5,193 nt of DNA, taken from NCBI GenBank assembly GCA_007120685.1, contig SKNG01000356.1, positions 1 through 5,193 on the forward strand, in the 5' to 3' direction. A program made the position numbers and the translations under genes. This document shows, piece after piece, positions 1 through 4,982 of the stretch. The notes below the pieces were generated by a model. It was not told where the DNA came from and made no database searches. It worked only from the letters and a program-made list of their open reading frames with translations. The stretch comes from Paracoccaceae bacterium (GTDB lineage: Bacteria > Pseudomonadota > Alphaproteobacteria > Rhodobacterales > Rhodobacteraceae). How positions within the stretch are numbered: the stretch's first letter is position 1; each line of letters begins with the position of its first letter.

Positions 1-53
1 AGGAAAACGGCGATACCGGCAAGGACGAGTAGCTGAATCACGGCAGAGTCCAT
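1..53 (-). CDS. Tim44-domain protein, N-terminal fragment (probable)
   Basis: Seen: an ATG on the minus strand at 51-53 opens a frame that runs off the left edge. Its 17 complete codons encode MDSAVIQLLVLAGIAVF, an N-terminal hydrophobic anchor. A GAGG ribosome-binding site lies 5 nt upstream (minus strand of 59-62). Known: in Rhodobacterales a Tim44-like/TimA-type membrane-associated protein is commonly encoded divergently from fxsA-secB and begins with a very similar hydrophobic segment. Inferred: this is that gene, transcribed leftward from the 54-179 spacer it shares with fxsA. Only the anchor is visible, so the Tim44 domain itself cannot be confirmed. Another short membrane-anchored protein would look the same here. 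Confidence 0.5.
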   Translation of the reverse strand, partial: MDSAVIQLLVLAGIAVF

Positions 54-179
54 CGGGGCCTCGAAAGGGATGCGGGCTTGGTTCCTGTTTGTGAATGGCT
101 ATGTAAGGTGCCGTGGCGCCCGAGTCCACCTCAACTCCTCCTGAACGGGCACCCGCGTTGCGAACTGCTGGGAGATTTG

Positions 180-671
180 ATGCCTGTCCTGCTTCTGATC
201 CTGTTGCTGCCGCTGATCGAGATCAGCCTGTTCATCCTCGTCGGCGGACGTATCGGGGTGGCGCCGGTGCTGGTGTTGATCCTGCTATCGCTGTTTCTGG
301 GCATCCTGGTGCTGCGCGCCAACCAGTCCCGCGCCCGTGCCCTGATGCAGGACGGGCTGCGCCAGGTCTCTCCGGGCACGTTTCTGGCGCAAGGTGCCTT
401 TGGCGCCATAGGCGGGCTGTTGCTGCTGCTGCCGGGTTTTCTGACCGACGCGCTGGGGGTGGTGCTGCTGCTGCCGCCGGTGCAGCGCCTGATCATGCGG
501 GCCATTGCCAGCAGGATCGACGTGCAGCGCGTGCATCTGCGTCAAGGGCATGACATCGTGGAAGGCGACTTCCGGGTCCATCCGGAACCCGATGACCAGC
601 CGCCCCCGTCGGACCGCCGGCTGTCGCCGCCAAAGACAGTCAGCGATGACGATGAAAACGCCAGGCATTGA
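180..671 (+). CDS. fxsA: FxsA family inner-membrane protein
   Basis: The product is a 163-residue membrane protein of the FxsA family. The E. coli member, when overproduced, relieves F-plasmid exclusion of phage T7; the ordinary cellular role is not settled. Seen: hydrophobic segments at about residues 2-22 and 27-45 and a third at about 73-100. The family hallmarks are IEI at 13-15, the PGFLTD motif at 85-90 followed by a Gly/Leu stretch, and EGDFRV at 128-133 in the soluble tail. The last 30 residues are acidic and Pro-rich, as is common in this family. The start at 180 is chosen because GGGAG (170-174) lies 5 nt upstream and the membrane segment begins immediately. The open frame extends back to 78, but those 34 residues are polar, Cys/Pro-rich and unlike the family. 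secB follows about 55 nt downstream on the same strand. The G/C-rich third positions match the other housekeeping genes here. Confidence 0.93.
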   Translation: MPVLLLILLLPLIEISLFILVGGRIGVAPVLVLILLSLFLGILVLRANQSRARALMQDGLRQVSPGTFLAQGAFGAIGGLLLLLPGFLTDALGVVLLLPPVQRLIMRAIASRIDVQRVHLRQGHDIVEGDFRVHPEPDDQPPPSDRRLSPPKTVSDDDENARH

Positions 672-696
672 GGGCCGCAAGCGCACCTGCTAGAAC
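668..696 (+). promoter_or_regulatory. candidate sigma-70 promoter for secB
   Basis: TTGAGG (668-673) and TAGAAC (691-696) are separated by exactly 17 bp, with four of six consensus matches in each hexamer. Transcription would begin near 703, about 20 nt before the secB start. The -35 box overlaps the fxsA stop codon, so secB could be transcribed both from here and by read-through from fxsA. This is consensus matching only. Confidence 0.4.
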
Positions 697-725
697 CGCG
701 CCGACCGGTTTTACAGGAGCAGATG

Positions 726-1280
726 ATGGCCGAGAACGGAAACGGGGCGGCAGCCGCGCCGCAGGGGCAGCCAGCCAACGCGGGCGCAGCGGGTGCCGGG
801 CAGGCGCAGCAGCCTCAGGTCAAGGTGCAGGTGCTTGGGCAGTATATCCGCGACATGTCTTTCGAGAACGCGGTCGCGCAGGGGTCGTTGAAGCTGCCGA
901 ATGCGCAGCCGGATATCCAGGTGCAGGTCAGCCTTGATGCCCGCAAGCGCGATGTCGAGCATCAATTCGAGGTGATCTCGAAATATCGCGTCGAATCGAA
1001 GAACCGCGAGGATGGCGCCGCGCTGTTCCTGATCGAGATGGAATATGCAGGGATCTTCCATATCGAGGGCGTGCCGCAGGAACAGTTGCACCCGTTCCTG
1101 CTGATCGAATGCCCGCGCATCCTGTTCCCCTTTGCGCGCCGAATCATCAGCGATCTGACGCGGGACGGCGGGTTCCCGGCCCTGAACCTGGATATGATCG
1201 ATTTCATGGCGCTCTACCGTCAGGAATTGGCCCGTCAGGCGCAGCAGAAGCAACAAGACCAGCAACCGCCGGCAAACTGA
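726..1280 (+). CDS. secB: protein-export chaperone SecB
   Basis: SecB is a cytoplasmic homotetrameric chaperone that binds unfolded preproteins and passes them to SecA at the Sec translocon. Seen (numbered from the ATG at 726, 184 residues): the GQYIRDMSFEN motif at 38-48, which opens the SecB fold; a central beta-rich part; then IECPR around 127-131, LFPFARRIISD and DGGFP to about 151, ending in LDMIDFMALY. These are the family's most conserved segments. E. coli SecB has 155 residues; the extra length is an Ala/Gly/Gln-rich N-terminal arm of about 30 residues plus a Gln-rich tail, common in alphaproteobacteria. Two in-frame ATGs exist at 723 and 726. AGGAG (715-719) is 3 nt from the first and 6 nt from the second, so 726 is preferred. 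The gene follows fxsA on the same strand. Confidence 0.96.
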   Translation: MAENGNGAAAAPQGQPANAGAAGAGQAQQPQVKVQVLGQYIRDMSFENAVAQGSLKLPNAQPDIQVQVSLDARKRDVEHQFEVISKYRVESKNREDGAALFLIEMEYAGIFHIEGVPQEQLHPFLLIECPRILFPFARRIISDLTRDGGFPALNLDMIDFMALYRQELARQAQQKQQDQQPPAN

Positions 1281-1323
1281 CGCCGCGCAAGCGGCGCGGC
1301 ATTGCCCCATGCACCTGGGGCAA
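1281..1323 (+). terminator. two hairpins after secB, possible terminator
   Basis: Directly after the secB stop, CGCCGC/GCGGCG closes a GCAA tetraloop (1281-1296). A second hairpin follows, with a 7-bp TTGCCCC/GGGGCAA stem and an 8-nt loop (1302-1323). Neither is followed by a run of T; the nearest T-rich stretch is around 1342-1347. If these end secB transcripts they are not canonical intrinsic terminators. They could instead be 3'-end stabilising structures. Confidence 0.35.
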
Positions 1324-1353
1324 AGGCGCTCTCGGTCAGGCTTTCTTAACGGT

Positions 1354-1384
1354 TTGACTTCACCTTCATGGGGTGAAGTATCCG
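1354..1384 (+). promoter_or_regulatory. MerR-type promoter/operator
   Basis: TTGACT (1354-1359) and TATCCG (1379-1384) are spaced by 19 bp instead of the optimal 17. The spacer is almost filled by a perfect 8-bp dyad, ACTTCACC (1357-1364) and GGTGAAGT (1372-1379), with a 7-nt centre. An over-long spacer with a dyad touching both hexamers is the recognised design of MerR-family promoters (ZntR, CueR, MerR, SoxR), where the regulator untwists the DNA to align the boxes. The -35 and TATCC -10 resemble, from memory, the E. coli zntA promoter. The half-site does not match a MerR operator I can assign, so the inducer is unknown. Transcription would start near 1391, about 13 nt before the ATG at 1404. 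No MerR-family gene is in the window, so the regulator would act from elsewhere. Confidence 0.6.
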
Positions 1385-1403
1385 GTTGAGAAAGCCATGT
1401 GCC

Positions 1404-2258
1404 ATGACCTGTGACACGACCATGAAGCGCGAGGTGGGTGCCCGCCACGGCAAGCCGCCGGCTCAGCCGTGGCGGCGTGCCCTCGCACGCCAGCAACGGC
1501 TGGGCATTCTTTACAACCCGAACCGCGCCCCGGCGCCCCCGGCCAGACGGGCGCGGCTGATGGGGAAATGGCTCAGCCTGAAGTCCTCGCGCCGACCCCG
1601 GGCGGATGTGATTCGGGACAATTTGGAAGCCTGTGATGCCGTGGCGAACCGGTCCGACGGCCCGAGCGGCCTTGCTGATGCCGCCCCCCCTCCGCAAAAG
1701 GCCGGGCGAGGGCAGGCCCGGGGCGGCGGTACGCCCATCATCAGCCTTGCGTCCGACGACAGCCTGCGCATCGACACCGAGCGCCTGATGGGCGCGGTAG
1801 CCGGTCGTGGCAGGAAGGAAATCAAGCGCCGTCCCTTTGCCGAGAAGATTGTTGGCGATCCGGGCCATCCCGTCCGTCGCACGCCACCCGCGTTGCAGAC
1901 GGTCCCTGCAGGCCCCGCGGACAAGACGGGCATGCCGCCGGCAGGAACAACGGCTTCCGCTGCCGGTACGGCCATCATATCGGTCTGCCCGGATAGGAAG
2001 GGCGGGAGGGTGGACGCATTGTCCGCCGCGCTCAGATCGCCCGCGCAACCCTCAGGCGCGCGCGCGGCACTGGCGGCCGCCGTTCGCTTTCCTCGCCTGA
2101 TCATCGGTCAGACGTCTGAACCGGGCCAGTCCGTGCCGAAGAGGTCGGCAACAACACGCCTGAAACGCTCGCTCAGGCTCAATGGCATTGCCGTCATCGT
2201 GGTGATGGCGGCGGCGGCGATGGTGGTCCTGATTGCACGGCTGGTGCCTGCGGCGTGA
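1404..2258 (+). CDS. uncharacterised basic protein with C-terminal membrane anchor
   Basis: I do not recognise this gene. The frame gives 284 residues from the ATG at 1404; a later ATG at 1422 gives 278. A TTG at 1386 is in frame but lies before the expected start of the MerR-type transcript. A GAGAAAG sequence (1388-1394) is a weak ribosome-binding site 9 nt before 1404. Seen: no signal peptide; a long polar region rich in Arg, Pro, Ala and Gly, probably largely disordered; two similar segments, GTPIISL (109-115) and GTAIISV (188-194), each followed by a D...R.D pattern; then KRSLRLN and a roughly 20-residue Ala/Val/Ile/Met membrane segment ending at the C terminus. This suggests a tail-anchored inner-membrane protein facing the cytoplasm. 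About 77% of third positions in the first 100 codons are G/C, lower than in the neighbours, and AGG/AGA codons are more frequent. It could be a fast-evolving or acquired orphan, or a chance frame; the terminal anchor and the promoter argue for a real gene. Confidence 0.5.
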   Translation: MTCDTTMKREVGARHGKPPAQPWRRALARQQRLGILYNPNRAPAPPARRARLMGKWLSLKSSRRPRADVIRDNLEACDAVANRSDGPSGLADAAPPPQKAGRGQARGGGTPIISLASDDSLRIDTERLMGAVAGRGRKEIKRRPFAEKIVGDPGHPVRRTPPALQTVPAGPADKTGMPPAGTTASAAGTAIISVCPDRKGGRVDALSAALRSPAQPSGARAALAAAVRFPRLIIGQTSEPGQSVPKRSATTRLKRSLRLNGIAVIVVMAAAAMVVLIARLVPAA

Positions 2259-2358
2259 GCGGTCAAGGCCGATGAACCGCAAGGCCAGAGGCATATCCCA
2301 TGCACTGATCCCGTGAAAACGTGAAGCGGATCATGGCAACGCATCTTGAGCCCGCCTG

Positions 2359-2433
2359 CATCTGCATCGGCGATGGGCTGCAAGCGCGACACGGTGCGAC
2401 GGTGCCGCCAAACGCGCACCGTGGGTGCAGATG
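2359..2433 (+). repeat. two-block inverted repeat, possible structured RNA
   Basis: CACGGTGCG (2390-2398) is perfectly complementary to CGCACCGTG (2415-2423), enclosing 16 nt. Immediately outside, CATCTGCATC (2359-2368) pairs with GGTGCAGATG (2424-2433), with one G-T wobble. The right arm is therefore one continuous 19-nt strand, and the left arm is split by a 21-nt insertion. This is more pairing than expected casually and fits a long bulged hairpin. The function is unknown and no RNA family was recognised. Confidence 0.4.
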
Positions 2434-2459
2434 GGTCCGTGGATAAAGGGGGCAGTTGG

Positions 2460-2480
2460 CCTTGGGTATTGGCGCCAAGG
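2460..2480. repeat. nested dyad around TTGGCGCCAA
   Basis: TTGGCGCCAA (2469-2478) is a perfect 10-bp palindrome. It also overlaps an inverted repeat, CCTTGG (2460-2465) with CCAAGG (2475-2480). It could be a protein-binding site or part of a hairpin; no regulator can be assigned from sequence alone. Confidence 0.3.
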
Positions 2481-2555
2481 ATGCATCGAGATCCGGTCGC
2501 CATCGACGCCTTCGCCGGCATTTATAGAAGAAGCATAAGACAGGGCTTATGGCGC

Positions 2556-2667
2556 CCCTGAAAGAACGCGCGGGCCGGCCAATCTTGCCAACCTGTGCTG
2601 GCTGCCCATCGGCACCCCCCAATGCACGGCTGTCCCGAACAGAGGAGGGGCTCAGTCGTTCTTTGGG
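2556..2667 (+). repeat. long-range inverted repeat enclosing about 90 nt
   Basis: AAAGAACG (2561-2568) pairs perfectly with CGTTCTTT (2657-2664). Allowing a 2-nt bulge, CCC (2556-2558) then pairs with GGG (2665-2667), giving an 11-pair closing helix around about 88 nt. A separate small hairpin, CATAAG/CTTATG (2534-2551), lies just upstream. A small RNA closed by a terminal helix is possible, but no family features were recognised. Confidence 0.25.
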
Positions 2668-2745
2668 TTTCCGGCTGATCACCTCGGCGGGGGACGGGCA
2701 ACGTCCGACACCGGGCGGAAGCGAAGCGCCAGCCAAGCGGGGCGG

Positions 2746-2806
2746 TTGGCATGGCAGAACCTGCGGGCCATTGACCAGCTTTCGCATCAGCCACACGCCA
2801 TGCCAA
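2746..2806. repeat. 10-bp perfect inverted repeat with 41-nt centre
   Basis: TTGGCATGGC (2746-2755) is exactly complementary to GCCATGCCAA (2797-2806). It lies 150-215 nt upstream of the HD-protein start. No T-run follows, so it is not an intrinsic terminator. It could form a cruciform or hairpin, or be paired operator half-sites. An overlapping short dyad, GCCAA/TTGGC (2732-2750), shares its left arm. Confidence 0.35.
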
Positions 2807-2960
2807 GGGGGACATCCGCTTTACCCCATGCGAACCGGCATGTAAGGCTCGCGCCCGGGCGTTGATGGGCATCGCGCCGCCTGTTTGCCGGCGCCCCTTC
2901 GTCGGCCGGCGGCAAGACGGTCCGGTCGGTCAGATAAGGGCGCAGGAAGCGGGAGCGCGC

Positions 2961-3569
2961 ATGAGGCAGCCACGCGCATGGCAACGCATGCTGTCCGGCA
3001 GGCGGCTGGACCTGCTGGACCCCACGCCGGTCGATATCGAACTGGAGGATATCGCCCATGGCCTGGCCTTCGTGGCGCGATGGAATGGCCAGACGGTGGG
3101 GGACTGGCCCTATTCGGTGGCAGAACACGCGCTGCTGGTCGAGACGCTGGTCGGCCGGCTGGCCCCGGCGACCGGGCCGCGCTGGCGGCTGGCCGCGCTG
3201 CTGCACGACGCACCGGAATATGTCATCGGCGACATGATCTCGCCGGTAAAGGCAGCCATCGGCCCCGGCTACGGGGCGCTGGACGAAAGGCTGAGCGCCG
3301 CGATCCATCTGCGTTTCGGTCTGCCCGCGCAACTGCCCGCCCGCATCAAGACGCTGATCAAGAAAGCCGACCGGATCTCGGCCTGGATCGAGGCAACCCA
3401 GATCGCCGGTTTCACCCCGGCCGAGGCCGACCGGTATTTCACTCATCCGCCGCCAGATGTCGCCGACAATCTGACCATCGATCCGCGCCCGCCGGTCATC
3501 GTGCGCCGGGCCTTCATCGCCCGCCACCGCGCCTTGGAAGCCGGGATGGACGCCGCACGCCCGGGCTGA
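2961..3569 (+). CDS. HD-domain phosphohydrolase (YfbR-like)
   Basis: The product is a 202-residue metal-dependent phosphohydrolase of the HD superfamily, closest in motif layout to YfbR-type 5'-deoxynucleotidases; the real substrate cannot be read from the sequence. Seen: the metal-binding set of the superfamily, with His56 in SVAEHALLV, His82-Asp83 in LLHDAPEYVIGDMISPVK, and Asp137 in KKADRI. It has no membrane segment and is presumably cytoplasmic. The start at 2961 is chosen because GGGAG (2951-2955) lies 5 nt upstream and because related Rhodobacterales proteins, as I recall them, begin just before the RAWQRMLSGRRLDLLDP segment. The frame continues upstream to 2865, but that part is Arg/Pro-rich and unlike the family. 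The gene converges on regA, with 21 bp between the stop codons, so it is probably an independent transcript and not part of the redox operon. Confidence 0.88.
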   Translation: MRQPRAWQRMLSGRRLDLLDPTPVDIELEDIAHGLAFVARWNGQTVGDWPYSVAEHALLVETLVGRLAPATGPRWRLAALLHDAPEYVIGDMISPVKAAIGPGYGALDERLSAAIHLRFGLPAQLPARIKTLIKKADRISAWIEATQIAGFTPAEADRYFTHPPPDVADNLTIDPRPPVIVRRAFIARHRALEAGMDAARPG

Positions 3570-3584
3570 TCGGACTGGTTGATG

Positions 3585-3601
3585 GCCCGCTCAGCGCGGG
3601 C
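3585..3601. terminator. small hairpin between convergent genes
   Basis: GCCCGC (3585-3590) and GCGGGC (3596-3601) form a 6-bp GC stem with a 5-nt loop that contains the regA stop codon. Its place in the 21-bp convergent gap suggests a bidirectional transcript end. No T-run follows on either strand, so it is not canonical. Confidence 0.3.
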
Positions 3602-4148
3602 TGCGCTTGGCAAGAATGCGCTGCAGGGTGCGGCGATGCATGCTCAGCCGCCGCGCGGTCTCGGATACATTGCGGTCGCACTGCTCGTACACCCGCTGGA
3701 TATGCTCCCAGCGCACCCGGTCGGCTGACATCGGGTTCTCCGGCGGCTCTGGCAGCGCGCCATTGTCACGCGCCAGCAGCGCGTTGACCACATCCTGCGC
3801 GTCGGCCGGCTTGGACAGATAATCGGTGGCGCCGATCTTCACCGCAGCGACCGCGCTGGCGATCGCCCCATAGCCGGTCAAGACCACGATCCGGCTGTCC
3901 GGTCGCCGCGCGCGCAGCGCCTCCACCACATCCAGACCATTGCCGTCGGCAAGGCGAAGATCCACCACCGCAAAGGCCGGGGCCTTTGCCTGCACCATCG
4001 CCATGCCCATGGCAACGCTGCCCGCCGTTTCCGGCTGGAAACCCCGCCGCTCCAGCGCTCGGGCCAGGCGCTTCAGGAACACCTCATCGTCATCGACCAG
4101 CAGCAACGACCGGTCACCGCCAAGGTCAATCGCCATTTCTTCTGGCAT
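3591..4148 (-). CDS. regA: redox response regulator RegA (ActR/PrrA)
   Basis: RegA is the DNA-binding partner of the RegB kinase. In Rhodobacter and relatives the pair controls photosynthesis, CO2 and N2 fixation, terminal oxidases, hydrogenase and denitrification in response to redox state. Seen (185 residues): a receiver domain at about 13-127 with acidic pocket Asp19-Asp20-Asp21, phospho-acceptor Asp63 in VVDLRLADGNG, Thr91 in LTGYGAIA and Lys113 in LSKPAD; a Pro-rich linker (PEPPENP, 133-139); and a Fis-type helix-turn-helix at about 145-182 containing NVSETARRLSMHRRTLQRIL. The last segment, through LAKRSPR, is near-invariant in the family. The start at 4148 has AAGGG 7 nt upstream; a second ATG four codons later is less well placed. 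The gene lies 82 nt downstream of senC on the same strand, so co-transcription is likely. A possible separate promoter lies in that gap. Confidence 0.97.
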   Translation of the reverse strand: MPEEMAIDLGGDRSLLLVDDDEVFLKRLARALERRGFQPETAGSVAMGMAMVQAKAPAFAVVDLRLADGNGLDVVEALRARRPDSRIVVLTGYGAIASAVAAVKIGATDYLSKPADAQDVVNALLARDNGALPEPPENPMSADRVRWEHIQRVYEQCDRNVSETARRLSMHRRTLQRILAKRSPR

Positions 4149-4174
4149 CGTTTCACCCTTGCATCGCCTGTGAC

Positions 4175-4203
4175 GATCTAGGGGGCAGCAACCGAAAGGT
4201 CAA
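4175..4203 (-). promoter_or_regulatory. candidate internal promoter for regA
   Basis: Read on the minus strand, TTGACC (4198-4203) and TAGATC (4175-4180) are 17 bp apart. The -35 matches consensus at five of six positions and the -10 at three of six. Transcription would begin near 4168, about 20 nt before the regA ATG. It could let the regulator be made independently of senC. This is consensus matching only. Confidence 0.35.
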
Positions 4204-4230
4204 ACGCTGCGACGGAATGCCCCGTTGCGC

Positions 4231-4851
4231 CTACATCCGGCGGATGAAGCAGGCGGCGCGGTCGGCAATCTGCCGGGCGTTCAGGCTGCGCGGGAAGAAC
4301 TCGACAAAGCCATGCTCCGGCAGCACCAGGTAGCTGTGCGTGGAGTGGTCGATCAGGTAGAATTCGTCATCGGAGGGGTGCACCTGAAAGAAGGTCCGAT
4401 AGGCCCGCGACGCCGCGCGCACCTGCTCTTCGCTGCCGGTCAGCCCGATCATGCGCGGATGAAAGATCGAGGCGAATTCGGCCAGCACCTCGGGCGTGTC
4501 ACGCCGCGGATCGACCGAGATGAATACCGGCTGGGCGATCAGCCCGTCCTCCTCCAGCAGTTCCACGGCCTCGGCGTTACGCGCCACATCCAGCGGGCAG
4601 ACATCCGGGCAGAAGGTATAGCCGAAATAGAGGATCGTCGGCCGCGTCACCACATCGGCATCGGTCACATCCCGCCCATGATGGTCGATCAGCTCGAACG
4701 GGCCGCCGATCTGGCCGGCCCCGCCCGCGACAGTGGACGCCCGGCATTCGGCAAACTGGTCGGCCGAACGCCCCTGAACGACGTTCCATCCCAGAACCCC
4801 CAGCATCCCCGCGACCAGCAGTCCCAGCATGCCCCAGTAAAGTCTTGCCAT
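4231..4851 (-). CDS. senC: SenC/PrrC, Sco1-like copper protein
   Basis: This is a membrane-anchored periplasmic thioredoxin-fold protein of the SCO1/SenC family. Members deliver copper to cytochrome c oxidase, and in Rhodobacter they also influence signalling by the adjacent RegB/PrrB. Seen (206 residues): an N-terminal uncleaved-looking anchor at about 4-25; the copper motif FGYTFCPDVCP with Cys81 and Cys85; VDPRRDTPE at 113-121; and DHSTHSYLV at 168-176, where His169 is the expected third copper ligand. Two further cysteines, Cys36 and Cys201, lie outside the copper site. The start at 4851 is chosen because GGAGG (4857-4861) lies 5 nt upstream and the anchor begins at once. The frame is open to 5049, but that extension overlaps regB and is not SenC-like. 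It is followed by regA on the same strand and faces regB across a 131-bp spacer. Confidence 0.96.
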   Translation of the reverse strand: MARLYWGMLGLLVAGMLGVLGWNVVQGRSADQFAECRASTVAGGAGQIGGPFELIDHHGRDVTDADVVTRPTILYFGYTFCPDVCPLDVARNAEAVELLEEDGLIAQPVFISVDPRRDTPEVLAEFASIFHPRMIGLTGSEEQVRAASRAYRTFFQVHPSDDEFYLIDHSTHSYLVLPEHGFVEFFPRSLNARQIADRAACFIRRM

Positions 4852-4902
4852 CGACGCCTCCATCCTTGCGCGCGCCCTTCCGGCCCCGTGGCCGTCCATC
4901 CT

Positions 4903-4917
4903 GCGACGACCGGGCGC
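4903..4917. promoter_or_regulatory. candidate RegA binding site
   Basis: GCGAC, a 5-bp spacer and GGCGC match the degenerate RegA consensus GCGRC-N-GNCGC described for Rhodobacter (variable spacer). It lies in the regB/senC spacer, where autoregulation would be expected, and abuts a candidate promoter. In DNA this GC-rich such a match can arise by chance. Confidence 0.35.
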
Positions 4918-4946
4918 TTGATGCACCGGATCGCGGGCACTAACAA
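4918..4946. promoter_or_regulatory. candidate overlapping divergent promoters regB/senC
   Basis: On the plus strand, TTGATG (4918-4923), 17 bp, then TAACAA (4941-4946) would start regB transcription near 4953. On the minus strand the same hexamers read TTGTTA and CATCAA with the same 17-bp spacing, towards senC. All hexamers are weak (three or four of six matches), which would suit activator-dependent promoters. The shared boxes would make the two directions compete. Confidence 0.3.
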
Positions 4947-4982
4947 GGCGCGATATCGTGACCGCGACAACAGGCCGCCGCC

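Larger units (their letters stand above)
2259..2960. other. about 700-bp gap with no supported gene
   Basis: I see no convincing coding region on either strand. The available frames (up to 177 codons on the minus strand at 2263-2796, and 71-98 codons on the plus strand) show no family motifs, no good ribosome-binding sites, and Cys/Arg/Pro-rich compositions typical of chance frames. I found no recognisable tRNA or rRNA. The stretch holds several inverted repeats (listed separately), which leaves room for a structured RNA or a decayed mobile segment. The last part, about 2865-2960, is an upstream extension of the HD-protein frame but is probably its leader. Confidence 0.5.

Noticed and set aside
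78..179. Longer fxsA frame starting at 78
   Set aside because: The extra 34 residues are unlike FxsA, whereas the ATG at 180 has a well-spaced GGGAG and begins the membrane segment.
1357..1379. The ACTTCACC/GGTGAAGT dyad as an intrinsic terminator for secB
   Set aside because: No T-run follows, while the flanking TTGACT and TATCCG with a 19-bp spacing fit a MerR-type promoter much better.
1386..1403. TTG start for the unknown protein
   Set aside because: It lies only 2 nt after the -10 box and before the expected transcription start near 1391; ATG 1404 or 1422 is more plausible.
711..2048. 445-codon open frame on the minus strand opposite secB and the unknown gene
   Set aside because: Its right-hand part is antisense to the unmistakable secB. 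The translation has no family motifs and is Arg/Leu/His-rich, as expected from a shadow frame in GC-rich DNA.
2711..2740. Resemblance to the signal recognition particle RNA core (GGAAG...GCC-AGCC)
   Set aside because: The invariant GGTCAGG and GGAAGCAGCC elements are not reproduced and no matching outer stem was found.
2263..2872. Minus-strand frames of 177 and 116 codons in the gap
   Set aside because: Both are Cys/Arg/Pro-rich, with no domain motifs and no good ribosome-binding site, and they overlap each other out of frame. Treated as chance frames.
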